Of a stretch of DNA of 64,000 nt, positions 44,741 through 53,256 are shown one piece after another (position 1 is the stretch's first letter; each line of letters opens with the position of its first letter). The position numbers were made by a program, and so were the translations under genes. This DNA comes from [Enterobacter] lignolyticus SCF1 (GTDB lineage: Bacteria > Pseudomonadota > Gammaproteobacteria > Enterobacterales > Enterobacteriaceae): NCBI RefSeq assembly GCF_000164865.1, contig NC_014618.1, forward strand, positions 1,736,001 to 1,800,000, in the 5' to 3' direction. The notes beneath the pieces were generated by a model, which made no database searches, was not told the origin of the DNA, and saw only the letters and a program-made list of their open reading frames with translations.

Positions 44741-45743
44741 ATTTGTTATAGTACCCGCGATACCAGTCAACAAAGTTCTTCACGCCGTCTTTGACCGACG
44801 TTTGCGGTTTAAAGCCGCAGACCTCAAACAGCGGTTTGGTGTCGGCGCTGGTCTCCAGCACGTCGCCAGCCTGCAGCGGCATCATGTTTTTCTTCGCTTC
44901 AATACCCAGGGCCTCTTCGAGGGCGGTGATGTAATCCATCAGCTCGACCGGCGCGCTGTTGCCGATATTGTACACGTGATAAGGCGCGGAGCTGGTCGCC
45001 GGGGAGCCGGTTTCCACGGTCCACTCCGGGTTCGGCTGCGGGATAACGTCCTGCATACGGATGATAGCTTCGACAATGTCGTCGACGTAGGTGAAATCAC
45101 GCTTCATCTTGCCGTAGTTATATACGTCGATGCTCTTACCTTCGAGCATCGCTTTGGTGAACTTGAACAGCGCCATATCCGGGCGACCCCACGGGCCGTA
45201 GACCGTAAAGAAACGCAGGCCGGTAGTCGGTAGGTTATACAGGTGCGAATAGGTATGCGCCATCAGCTCGTTGGCTTTTTTGGTGGCGGCGTACAGCGAT
45301 ACCGGGTGATCGACAGGGTCATCGGTAGAGAACGGCATCTTGCGGTTCAGGCCGTACACGGAGCTTGATGACGCATACAGCAGGTGCTGCACCTTATTAT
45401 GGCGGCAACCCTCAAGCACGTTGAGGTGGCCAATCAGGTTGGCATCCGCGTAGACATGCGGGTTTTCCAGCGAGTAGCGTACGCCTGCCTGTGCTGCCAG
45501 ATGAATGACGCGGTCGAATTTTTCTTCCGCAAAAAGCGCGGGCATGGCGACACGGTCAGCCAGATCGATTTTATGAAAAGTGAAATCTGGCGAGCTCAGG
45601 AGATCCAGTCGCGCTTGTTTCAGGCTGACATCGTAGTAATCATTCAGATTATCAATACCAACAACCTGATGTCCTGCCTTGAGCAGGCGATCGCATACGT
45701 GATAGCCGATAAAGCCGGCGGCGCCAGTGACCAGAAATTTCAT
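44739..45743 (-). CDS. uge: UDP-glucuronate 4-epimerase
   Basis: Uge interconverts UDP-glucuronic and UDP-galacturonic acid; in Klebsiella it supplies galacturonate for the LPS core and capsule. The 334-residue short-chain dehydrogenase has VTGAAGFIGYHVCDRLL, LAAQAGVRYSLENPH, SSSSVYG and VSLYAATKKANELMAH with the Tyr/Lys pair, then TVYGPWGRPDMALF. ATG 45743 (MKFLVTGAAG) gives the known Klebsiella length; the frame is open 12 codons upstream without family-like sequence. It occupies the place of wzz in E. coli, next to ugd, which makes its substrate. Confidence 0.93.
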   Translation of the reverse strand: MKFLVTGAAGFIGYHVCDRLLKAGHQVVGIDNLNDYYDVSLKQARLDLLSSPDFTFHKIDLADRVAMPALFAEEKFDRVIHLAAQAGVRYSLENPHVYADANLIGHLNVLEGCRHNKVQHLLYASSSSVYGLNRKMPFSTDDPVDHPVSLYAATKKANELMAHTYSHLYNLPTTGLRFFTVYGPWGRPDMALFKFTKAMLEGKSIDVYNYGKMKRDFTYVDDIVEAIIRMQDVIPQPNPEWTVETGSPATSSAPYHVYNIGNSAPVELMDYITALEEALGIEAKKNMMPLQAGDVLETSADTKPLFEVCGFKPQTSVKDGVKNFVDWYRGYYNK

Positions 45744-45878
45744 CTTAAACCTCGAATTATAGTCATCCAGTATCTGCAATGAATCTTTTACGCAGATGGG
45801 TGCGCAGATGATACCTGTTAATGTCGGGAATGTGTATCAGAGGGTTAGCAGGGAGCCGGAATGGCCCCCCGGGCAGAT

Positions 45879-46478
45879 TTACCTGTGGCGACGGCGAAGA
45901 TTCTCAATGACGGTCGTCAGGTCCAGATTCTGGTCCTGCAGCAGGACCAGCAGGTGGTACATCAGGTCTGACGCTTCGTTGGTCAGCTCCTCGCGGTCAT
46001 GCACGGTGGCGGCAAGCGCCGTTTCGACGCCTTCTTCACCCACTTTCTGCGCGATACGCTTGGTGCCGCTGGCGTACAGCTTTGCCGTATACGAGCTTGC
46101 CGGGTCGGCGGTTTTGCGCGAGGCCAGCAGCTGCTCGAGCTGCCAGAGGAACAGCCACTGATGGCTGCTGTCGCCAAAGCAGCTTGACGTGCCCTTATGG
46201 CAGGTTGGGCCAATCGGATTCACCAGCACAAGCAGCGTGTCGTTATCGCAGTCCGGCGCGATGCTGACCACGTTGAGAAAATGGCCCGAGGTTTCCCCCT
46301 TGGTCCACAGGCGCTGTTTGGTGCGCGAAAAGAAGGTCACCTTGCCGGTTTCCTGCGTTTTCGCCAGCGCGTCCTGGTTCATATAGCCCAACATCAGCAC
46401 CTCGCCGGACACCGCGTGCTGGATCACCGCAGGCATCAGCCCATCGGTTTTTTCCCAGTCCAGAAGTTCTGTCAACAT
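45879..46478 (-). CDS. hisI: Bifunctional phosphoribosyl-AMP cyclohydrolase / phosphoribosyl-ATP pyrophosphatase
   Basis: HisIE performs the second and third steps of histidine synthesis. The 199-residue protein has an N-terminal cyclohydrolase domain (LDWEKTDGLMPAVIQH, SRTKQRLWTKGETSG, PDCDNDTLLV and zinc cysteines in GPTCHKGTSSCF) and a C-terminal pyrophosphatase domain (KVGEEGVETALAA, NEASDLMYHLLVLL). It is four residues shorter at the N-terminus than E. coli HisI. It is the last gene of the his operon and overlaps hisF by 7 bases. Confidence 0.97.
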   Translation of the reverse strand: MLTELLDWEKTDGLMPAVIQHAVSGEVLMLGYMNQDALAKTQETGKVTFFSRTKQRLWTKGETSGHFLNVVSIAPDCDNDTLLVLVNPIGPTCHKGTSSCFGDSSHQWLFLWQLEQLLASRKTADPASSYTAKLYASGTKRIAQKVGEEGVETALAATVHDREELTNEASDLMYHLLVLLQDQNLDLTTVIENLRRRHR

Positions 46479-47248
46479 ACCCTTATCTCCACGCCCTGTG
46501 CCGCCAGGTACGCTTTTAATTCGCCAATATTAATTATCTGTTTGTGGAACACGGAGGCCGCCAGCGCGCCGTCGACGTTGGCGTCGCGGAATGCCTCGAG
46601 GAAGTGCGCCATGGTGCCCGCGCCGCCGGAGGCGATGAGCGGCACGTGGCAGACGCCGCGCACTTTGCGCAGCTGCTCAAGGTCGTAGCCGTTGCGCACG
46701 CCGTCCTGGTTCATCATGTTCAGTACAATCTCTCCGGCGCCGCGTTTTTGCACCTCCTGCACCCAGTCGAGGGTTTCCCACCGGGTGACGCGGGTCCGGC
46801 TTTCGTCGCCGGTATACTGGTTCACGTGGTATTTGCCGCTCGCGCCGTCATACCAGGTGTCGATACCGACCACAATGCACTGCACGCCAAAGCGGTCCGC
46901 CAGGCGGGTAATCAGCGTCGGGTCCGCCAGCGCCGGCGAATTTACCGAAATTTTATCGGCGCCGAAGGAGAGGATCTGCGCGGCGTCTTCCACCGACTTA
47001 ATGCCCCCTGCGACGCAGAAGGGAATATCGATAACTTCGGCCACGCGGGTAACCCAGCTCTTGTCGACCACGCGGCCGTCGCTGGAGGCGGTAATATCGT
47101 AAAATACCAGCTCATCCGCGCCCTCTTCGGCATAGCGCTTCGCCAGCGGGACGATGTCGCCGATAATTTCGTGGTTGCGGAACTGCACGCCTTTCACCAC
47201 CTGTCCGTCGCGCACGTCAAGACAGGGGATTATCCGTTTTGCCAGCAT
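46472..47248 (-). CDS. hisF: Imidazole glycerol phosphate synthase cyclase subunit
   Basis: HisF is the TIM-barrel cyclase of the HisF-HisH complex, which makes imidazole glycerol phosphate and AICAR. The 258-residue protein has IIPCLDVRDGQVVKGVQF with catalytic Asp11, and VVGIDTWYDG with the second catalytic Asp near 130. Length matches E. coli. It overlaps hisA by 19 bases. Confidence 0.98.
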   Translation of the reverse strand: MLAKRIIPCLDVRDGQVVKGVQFRNHEIIGDIVPLAKRYAEEGADELVFYDITASSDGRVVDKSWVTRVAEVIDIPFCVAGGIKSVEDAAQILSFGADKISVNSPALADPTLITRLADRFGVQCIVVGIDTWYDGASGKYHVNQYTGDESRTRVTRWETLDWVQEVQKRGAGEIVLNMMNQDGVRNGYDLEQLRKVRGVCHVPLIASGGAGTMAHFLEAFRDANVDGALAASVFHKQIINIGELKAYLAAQGVEIRVC

Positions 47249-47967
47249 TCGATTGCCTCCGCTACGTTAAATTTACCTTCCAGCAGGGCGCGGCCGACGA
47301 TAACGCCGCGCACGCCGGTTCCGCGAAGCGCGGCCACGTCGTTAATATCGCCAATGCCGCCAGAAGACTGAAACGCCACCTGCGGATAGCGGGCGCACAC
47401 CTCCTGATACAGCGAGACGTTAGACCCCGCCAGCGTGCCGTCGCGGGAGATATCGGTACACAGCACGTGCTGCAGGCCCACCGGCAGGTAGGTCTCGACC
47501 AGCGCCTCCAGCGTAACGCCGGAGTTCTCCTGCCAGCCGCTGACCGCCACCTGTTTGCTGCCCGCGTCGTCAATGCGCACATCCAGCGCCAATACCAGCT
47601 TTTCCGCGCCAAAGCGCATGAACCAGCCTTTCACTACCTCCGGCGATTTTACCGCCGTCGAGCCGACCACCACGCGGGAGACCCCGGCGTCAAGCAGCGC
47701 GGCAACGTCCTCTTCGGTGCGGATGCCGCCGCCGACCTGCACCGGCACATCGACACCGGCCACCAGCGTTTTCAGCAGCGCGATTTGCCGTCTGGCCGGA
47801 TCTTTCGCGCCGGTCAAATCCACGAGGTGCAGCACCTGCGCGCCCTGCGCGGCATACTCCTGCAGCCGGGGCAGCGGGTCGTTGCCGTAGTCGCGCTGCT
47901 GGCCGTAATCGCCCTGATGGAGGCGTACGACGGTACCGTCAATTAAATCCAAAGCCGGAATAATCAT
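47230..47967 (-). CDS. hisA: ProFAR isomerase
   Basis: HisA isomerises ProFAR to PRFAR. The 245-residue TIM barrel starts MIIPALDLIDGTVVRLHQGDYG, and shows QVGGGIRTEEDV and TDISRDGTLAGSN with the second catalytic Asp. ATG 47967 touches the hisH stop; a GTG codon before it is less likely. Sequence kinship with HisF is visible in the repeated half-barrel motifs. Confidence 0.98.
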   Translation of the reverse strand: MIIPALDLIDGTVVRLHQGDYGQQRDYGNDPLPRLQEYAAQGAQVLHLVDLTGAKDPARRQIALLKTLVAGVDVPVQVGGGIRTEEDVAALLDAGVSRVVVGSTAVKSPEVVKGWFMRFGAEKLVLALDVRIDDAGSKQVAVSGWQENSGVTLEALVETYLPVGLQHVLCTDISRDGTLAGSNVSLYQEVCARYPQVAFQSSGGIGDINDVAALRGTGVRGVIVGRALLEGKFNVAEAIECWQNG

Positions 47968-48557
47968 CACATCTCCAGAAAGTTTTTCAGCAGCTGCGCG
48001 CCCGCGGCGCCGGAGCGCTCCGGGTGAAACTGCACGCCATAGAAATTCTCTTGTTGTACGGCGGCGGTGAACGGCTCACCGTAATTGCACTGGGCAATGG
48101 TGTTGGGGTTTACCGGCATGGCATAGCTGTGCACAAAGTAAAAGTACGCGCCGTCCTCGATGCCGCGAAACAGCCGGTCGCCCGCTTTGGCGTAGACGCG
48201 GTTCCAGCCCATGTGCGGCAGCGGCAGGCCGGTATCGGGCATTTTCGGCACGTCCTGATCGATAATGCCCAACAGGTCGACGCCGTTGGTCTCCTCGCTG
48301 TGGCGTCCGAGCAGCTGCATGCCAAGGCAGATCCCCAGCACCGGCTGGGTGCAGGCTTTAATCAGCCCGATAAGCTCGCGCTCGCGAAGCTGGTCCATAG
48401 CCGCCTGCGCGGTGCCGACGCCGGGTAAAAACAGCTTATCGGCGCGCAGCACGACGTCGGGATCGCGGCTAATCACCGGCTCATAGCCGTGACGCCGGAT
48501 GGCGGAAGTCACTGAATGCAGGTTGGCGCAGCCGGTATCGAGGATCACCACGTTCAT
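47967..48557 (-). CDS. hisH: Imidazole glycerol phosphate synthase glutaminase subunit
   Basis: HisH is the class I glutamine amidotransferase that supplies ammonia to HisF. The 196-residue protein shows LPGVGTAQAAMDQ, the nucleophile elbow GICLGMQLL (Cys77), and GVQFHPERSG with the catalytic His/Glu. ATG 48557 overlaps the hisB stop by one base. Length matches E. coli. Confidence 0.98.
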   Translation of the reverse strand: MNVVILDTGCANLHSVTSAIRRHGYEPVISRDPDVVLRADKLFLPGVGTAQAAMDQLRERELIGLIKACTQPVLGICLGMQLLGRHSEETNGVDLLGIIDQDVPKMPDTGLPLPHMGWNRVYAKAGDRLFRGIEDGAYFYFVHSYAMPVNPNTIAQCNYGEPFTAAVQQENFYGVQFHPERSGAAGAQLLKNFLEM

Positions 48558-49624
48558 CACAGCACTCCTTTCGAGGAGGGAAGAGCGTCACCTTCTACGC
48601 GAATGGCCTGGCGCAGCGTGCGGCCAAAGGCCTTAAACAGGCTTTCGACGCGATGGTGATCGTTCTTGCCTTTGGTTCGCAGGTGCAGCGTCACGCCCAT
48701 GGTGTAGGAGAGCGAGCGGAAGAAGTGCTCAATCATCTCGGTGCTCAGGTCGCCGACGCGTTGATAGGTGAATTCGGCGCGATACTCAAGGTGCGGGCGC
48801 CCGGAAATGTCCAGCGCGCAGCGCGCGAGGCATTCGTCCATCGGCAGCACAAAGCCGAAACGGTTGATGCCGCGCTTATCGCCCAGCGCCAGCTTCAGGG
48901 CCTCGCCGAGCGCCAGGCCGGTATCCTCAACGGTGTGGTGATCGTCAATATAGAGGTCGCCTTTGACCGTCACCTCCAGGCGAAAACCGCCGTGGGTGGC
49001 GATCTGGTCGAGCATATGATCGAAGAAACCGACGCCGGTGTTGATCCTGCTGCCGCCTTCGCGGTCCAGCCAGACCTTAACGTCAACCTGGGTTTCACGG
49101 GTATTGCGCTCGACGTGGGCGTAGCGGTCGCGCTGCGTGAGCTGCGCGGTAATCGCTTTCCAGCCCAGCGTATCGCGGTTATACAGCAGGCCGGTGATGC
49201 CCATGTTGTCGCCGAGGGTCACGTCGGTCGCGCGATCGCCGATGACGTAGCTGTTCGCTGCGTCCATCACGCCGCTTTCCAGCCAGCGCGACACCAGCTT
49301 CATTTTCGGTTTGCGGCAGTCGCAGTTGTCCTGCGGGAGGTGCGGGCAAATCAGCACATCGTCGAAGTTCACGCCCTGGGAGGTGAGAATTTGCATCATC
49401 AGGTCGTGCGGGCCGTCGAAATCCGCCTGCGGGAAGCTGCTGGTGCCCAGACCGTCCTGATTGGTGATCATCACCAGACGAAACCCGGCCTGCTGCAGCT
49501 TCAGCAGGGAGGGGATCACCTCCGGCTCGAAGGCCAGCTTATCGAAACGGTCTACCTGGAAATCGCTCGGAGGCTCAGCAATCAGCGTGCCATCACGATC
49601 AATAAAGAGGAACTTCTGAGTCAT
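48557..49624 (-). CDS. hisB: Histidinol-phosphatase / imidazoleglycerol-phosphate dehydratase
   Basis: HisB is bifunctional in enterics. The N-terminal HAD phosphatase domain (about 1-165) has FIDRDGTL with Asp9 and Asp11 and zinc ligands in CPHLPQDNCDCRKPK. The C-terminal dehydratase has NTGVGFFDHMLDQIATHGGF and DDHHTVEDTGLALGEAL metal-binding His clusters. The 355-residue length is normal. It starts by ATGA overlap with hisC. Confidence 0.98.
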   Translation of the reverse strand: MTQKFLFIDRDGTLIAEPPSDFQVDRFDKLAFEPEVIPSLLKLQQAGFRLVMITNQDGLGTSSFPQADFDGPHDLMMQILTSQGVNFDDVLICPHLPQDNCDCRKPKMKLVSRWLESGVMDAANSYVIGDRATDVTLGDNMGITGLLYNRDTLGWKAITAQLTQRDRYAHVERNTRETQVDVKVWLDREGGSRINTGVGFFDHMLDQIATHGGFRLEVTVKGDLYIDDHHTVEDTGLALGEALKLALGDKRGINRFGFVLPMDECLARCALDISGRPHLEYRAEFTYQRVGDLSTEMIEHFFRSLSYTMGVTLHLRTKGKNDHHRVESLFKAFGRTLRQAIRVEGDALPSSKGVL

Positions 49625-50682
49625 ACGTTCTCCGCTCGAAGGGCGTCAATGACGCGCTGGCTCTCTGCGCGGGTGCCGATGGTAATACGCAGGCAGCCGC
49701 TTAAAGAAGGTTGTTTGTTCTGGTCACGTAAGATAATGCCCTGATCCCACAGAGATTTAAATACTGTGCTTGAGGCAGTGAACCGCACCAGAATGTAGTT
49801 GGTTTCTGAGTCAAAAACCTGCTCGACGCAGGCGATATCGCGCAGGTTGCTGACCAGATACGCGCGCTCGTCGAGGATTTGCGCCACGCGCTCGCGCATC
49901 GCGACGATGCCCTGCGGGCTCAGCGCCTGGGCGGCGATATCGGCGACCGGAGTCGACAGCGGGTAGGGGGCAATCACCTTCAGCAGCAGGGCGATGACTT
50001 CTTCGCTCGCGAGCGTAAAGCCGCAGCGCAGCCCGGCCAGCGCAAAGGCTTTGGATAAGGTACGCAGCACCACCAGGTGCGGATAGTCGGCCAGCCAGCC
50101 GGTAAGCGTCGCCTGCGAGCAGAACTCGATGTAGGCTTCATCCGCGACCACCAGCGCCTTGCCGCGGGTCATTTCCAGCAGCGTGCGCATGTCCTGAGGA
50201 TTGATTATCTGCCCGGTCGGGTTGTTGGGGCTGCACACGTACACCACCTTCACCCCCGCAAGCTGTTCGGCAATCGCCGGCAGGTTGAGCTGCCAGTCCT
50301 CCAGCGCCTGGACGGTACGGCACTCGACGCCGAAGGTTTCCGCGCTGACGCTGTACATGCCGTAGGTCGGCGGGCAGAACAGGATAGCGTCCTGGCCCGG
50401 CTCGCAGAACGCGCGGATCAGCAGCTCAATACCTTCATCGGCGCCGCGGCTGACCAGCACCTGCTCCGGCTTCAGCCCGGCATACTGCGCATAGCGGTCG
50501 ATCACCATTTTCGGCTGGCATTCCGGGTAGCGGTTGAGCGTCTGCTGGGTAAGCGCATAGGCGACCGGGGTCGGATACTCGTTGGCGTTCAGCCAGACGT
50601 CGCCTTTACCGCCGAGGCGGCGGGCGGACTGATACGGCGTCAGGTCGCGGACGTTCTTGCGGGCTAACTCTTCGATGCTCAT
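49621..50682 (-). CDS. hisC: Histidinol-phosphate aminotransferase
   Basis: HisC is the PLP enzyme that converts imidazole acetol phosphate to histidinol phosphate. The 353-residue protein shows CSPNNPTGQIINPQDM, VVADEAYIEFC and the Schiff-base lysine in RTLSKAFALAGLRCGF (about residue 213). It overlaps hisD and hisB by four bases each, as is usual in this operon. Confidence 0.98.
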   Translation of the reverse strand: MSIEELARKNVRDLTPYQSARRLGGKGDVWLNANEYPTPVAYALTQQTLNRYPECQPKMVIDRYAQYAGLKPEQVLVSRGADEGIELLIRAFCEPGQDAILFCPPTYGMYSVSAETFGVECRTVQALEDWQLNLPAIAEQLAGVKVVYVCSPNNPTGQIINPQDMRTLLEMTRGKALVVADEAYIEFCSQATLTGWLADYPHLVVLRTLSKAFALAGLRCGFTLASEEVIALLLKVIAPYPLSTPVADIAAQALSPQGIVAMRERVAQILDERAYLVSNLRDIACVEQVFDSETNYILVRFTASSTVFKSLWDQGIILRDQNKQPSLSGCLRITIGTRAESQRVIDALRAENV

Positions 50683-51983
50683 GCTTGCTCCTTAAGGGCT
50701 GCAACGCGCAGCGTAACGGCGTTTTTGTGGGCAGTCAGACGTTCGGCCGTAGCCAGCGTTTCAATGGTAGCCGCCAGCGACGCGAAACCGTCGCGGGACA
50801 GCTCCTGTACCGTCATCCGCTTCTGGAAATCGGCAAGCCCGAGGCTTGAGCAGGTTGCGGTATAGCCGTAGGTCGGCAGCACATGGTTGGTGCCGGAGGC
50901 GTAATCGCCAGCGGATTCCGGCGACCAGTCGCCAAGAAACACCGAACCGGCGTTGGTGATGCGTTCGACCAGCTCCCGGGCGTTACGCGTCTGGATAATC
51001 AGGTGCTCCGGCCCGTACTGGTTGGAGATGCTGATGCACTGCCCGATATCGCGGGCGACAATCAGGCGGCTTGCCGAGAGTGCCTGGCGGGCGGTATCGG
51101 CGCGCGGCAGTTCGGCGAGCTGGCGCTCGACGGCCTCGGCGACGCGGGCGGCCATCTGCGCATCCGGCGTCAGCAGGATCACCTGTGAGTCCGGGCCGTG
51201 CTCCGCCTGCGAGAGCAGGTCCGAGGCGACGAAATCCGGCGTTGCGCCGCTGTCGGCGATCACCAGCACCTCCGACGGGCCTGCGGGCATGTCGATCGCC
51301 GCGCCGTCAAGACGCTGGCTGACCTGGCGCTTCGCTTCGGTGACGAAGGCGTTGCCCGGCCCGAAAATTTTGTCGACCTTCGGCACCGATTCGCTGCCGA
51401 ACGCCATCGCGGCAATCGCCTGCGCGCCGCCAGCCTTATACACGTCCTGCACGCCGCACAGGCGGGCGGCATAGAGAATTTCGTCGGCGATCGGCGGCGG
51501 CGAGCACAGCACCACCTGCCGGCAGCCGGCGATGCGGGCGGGCGTCGCCAGCATCAGCACGGTGGAAAAGAGCGGAGCCGAACCGCCTGGAATATACAGC
51601 CCGACGGATGCGACCGGACGGGTGACCTGCTGGCAGCGCACGCCGGGCTGGGTCTCTACGTCCACGCCCGGCAGCTGTTGCGCGGTGTGGAAGGTTTCAA
51701 TGTTTTTCACCGCGACGGCCATCGCCTGCTTCAGCGCCGGGCTCAGGCGCGCGCTGGCGTCGTCTATCTCCTGCGCGGTAACCTTCAGCGCGCCGACCTC
51801 GGTTTTATCGAACTTCGCGCTGTACTCGCGCAGCGCTGCATCGCCGCGGGCGCGAACGTTGTCGAGGATGTCGCTCACGGTGCGGCTGATGCTCTCTGAG
51901 GCACCAATGGCCGGGCGCAGCAGCAGCGCGCGCTGCTGCTGGGGGCTACAGGTGTTCCAGTCGATTACGGTATTAAAGCTCAT
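50679..51983 (-). CDS. hisD: Histidinol dehydrogenase
   Basis: HisD carries out the last two NAD-dependent oxidations to histidine. The 434-residue protein has GLYIPGGSAPLFSTVLM, KIFGPGNAFVTEAKRQVS, PAGPSEVLVIAD, QYGPEHLIIQTRNA and GTNHVLPTYGYTATCSSLGL, with zinc- and substrate-binding His/Glu residues. Its start is 3 bases from the hisG stop. Length matches the family. Confidence 0.98.
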   Translation of the reverse strand: MSFNTVIDWNTCSPQQQRALLLRPAIGASESISRTVSDILDNVRARGDAALREYSAKFDKTEVGALKVTAQEIDDASARLSPALKQAMAVAVKNIETFHTAQQLPGVDVETQPGVRCQQVTRPVASVGLYIPGGSAPLFSTVLMLATPARIAGCRQVVLCSPPPIADEILYAARLCGVQDVYKAGGAQAIAAMAFGSESVPKVDKIFGPGNAFVTEAKRQVSQRLDGAAIDMPAGPSEVLVIADSGATPDFVASDLLSQAEHGPDSQVILLTPDAQMAARVAEAVERQLAELPRADTARQALSASRLIVARDIGQCISISNQYGPEHLIIQTRNARELVERITNAGSVFLGDWSPESAGDYASGTNHVLPTYGYTATCSSLGLADFQKRMTVQELSRDGFASLAATIETLATAERLTAHKNAVTLRVAALKEQA

Positions 51984-51986
51984 GGC

Positions 51987-52886
51987 TTACTCCATCATCT
52001 TCTCAATCGGCAGCACCAGAATAGAGCTGGCGCCCAGGGCCTTCAGTTTTTCCATGGTTTCCCAGAACAGCGTTTCGCTGCTGACCATGTGCATCGCCAC
52101 GCGCTGCTGATCGCCTGCCAGCGGCAGAATCGTCGGGCGCTCGGCACCCGGCAGCAGGGCGACGACCTCGTCCAGACGCTCGGTCGGCGCATGCATCATG
52201 ATGTATTTGGATTCACGGGCCTGAATCACGCCCTGGATGCGGGTCAGCAGGCGGTCGATAAGCTGCTGCTTGGCCTCCGGCATCTCGCCGTCGCGCTGGA
52301 TAAGGCAGGCTTTGGAACGGTAGATAACCTCTGTTTCGCGCAGGCCGTTGGCCTCAAGCGTAGCGCCGGTCGACACCAGGTCGCATATCGCGTCGGCAAG
52401 ACCCGCGCGCGGCGCCACTTCCACAGAACCGTTGAGCAGACAGGATTTAAAGCTGATGCCTTTTTGATCGAGATAACGCTTGAGCAGGTGCGGGTAAGAG
52501 GTGGCGATACGTTTGCCGTCGAGCGCCGCCAGACCGTCCCAGACCTCATCGACCGGCGTCGCCAGCGACAGGCGGCAGCCGCCGAAGTCAAGGCGGCGCA
52601 GGGTAAAGTAGCGCGGGTCCTCGCCCTGGGCGCGGCGGCTCAGCAGCTCTTCTTCCAGCACGTTCTCGCCGATAATGCCGAGGTCGACAACACCGTCCAT
52701 CACCAGACCCGGGATATCGTCATCACGCACGCGCAGAATATCGATAGGCATATTCTCCGCCATGGCGATCAGGCGCTGGGTGTGAAGGTTGATTTTTATC
52801 CCGCAGCGGGCCAGTAATTCGCGTGAATCATCGCTAAGACGGCCCGATTTCTGCATAGCTATGCGTAAACGGTTGTTATCTAACAT
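51987..52886 (-). CDS. hisG: ATP phosphoribosyltransferase (long form)
   Basis: HisG is the committed, histidine-inhibited first enzyme of the pathway. The 299-residue long form has the N-terminal catalytic domains (LRIAMQKSGRLSDDS; GLVMDGVVDLGIIGENVL; SVEVAPRAGLADAICDLVSTG) and a C-terminal ACT-like regulatory domain after about residue 225. ATG 52886 gives the E. coli length. It is the first structural gene after the attenuator. Confidence 0.98.
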   Translation of the reverse strand: MLDNNRLRIAMQKSGRLSDDSRELLARCGIKINLHTQRLIAMAENMPIDILRVRDDDIPGLVMDGVVDLGIIGENVLEEELLSRRAQGEDPRYFTLRRLDFGGCRLSLATPVDEVWDGLAALDGKRIATSYPHLLKRYLDQKGISFKSCLLNGSVEVAPRAGLADAICDLVSTGATLEANGLRETEVIYRSKACLIQRDGEMPEAKQQLIDRLLTRIQGVIQARESKYIMMHAPTERLDEVVALLPGAERPTILPLAGDQQRVAMHMVSSETLFWETMEKLKALGASSILVLPIEKMME

Positions 52887-52931
52887 GCTCTTATCCTCTG
52901 TATTCCTGTCTGAATCGCGGTGAATCCGGTC

Positions 52932-52967
52932 CAAAAAAAAGCCCCCGGAAGACGATCTTCCGGGGGC
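52932..52967 (-). terminator. his operon attenuator
   Basis: A 12-bp stem, GCCCCCGGAAGA (52941-52952) with TCTTCCGGGGGC (52956-52967), is followed on the minus strand by eight Ts (52933-52940). It lies between the leader peptide and hisG and is the terminator arm of the classic His-tRNA-sensing attenuation system. Confidence 0.95.
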
Positions 52968-53030
52968 TCTCTCTTGCGTTCTGCACCACTGGAAGATCTA
53001 ACTGTCTTCCAGCACACATCGCCTGAAAGA

Positions 53031-53081
53031 CTAGTCAGGGTGATGGTGATGATGGTGGTGTTTAAATTGAACGCGGTTCAT
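53031..53081 (-). CDS. hisL: his operon leader peptide
   Basis: Translation from ATG 53081 gives MNRVQFKHHHHHHHPD, with seven consecutive histidines, ending at TAG. Ribosome stalling on the His codons when charged His-tRNA is scarce lets transcription pass the attenuator into hisG. It differs from the E. coli leader as I recall it only at residue 2. Confidence 0.97.
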   Translation of the reverse strand: MNRVQFKHHHHHHHPD

Positions 53082-53119
53082 AAAATTCTCGTTGAATGCC
53101 TATGCACTTGATGTCCTTT

Positions 53120-53149
53120 AACCTAAACCACTTCCGACACGGAAAGCAA
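53120..53149 (-). promoter_or_regulatory. his operon promoter
   Basis: On the minus strand, TTGCTT (53144-53149) and TAGGTT (53120-53125) are separated by 18 bases, followed by the AAAGGACATC start region, closely like the well-studied enteric hisP1 promoter. Confidence 0.75.
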
Positions 53150-53256
53150 GGGCTTTTTTTGAACTTTAATTCATTTCATATTCACCAGATAAATTGTCAG
53201 TTGCCGCGCCCTGGCGTAGCCTTAATAAAGGAGCGCCAACGACGCAGGAGACAAAG

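Noticed and set aside
53041..53058. Short tandem ATG/GTG-type repeat (GGTGAT units)
   Set aside because: It is the complement of the histidine codons of the his leader peptide, not a separate repeat.
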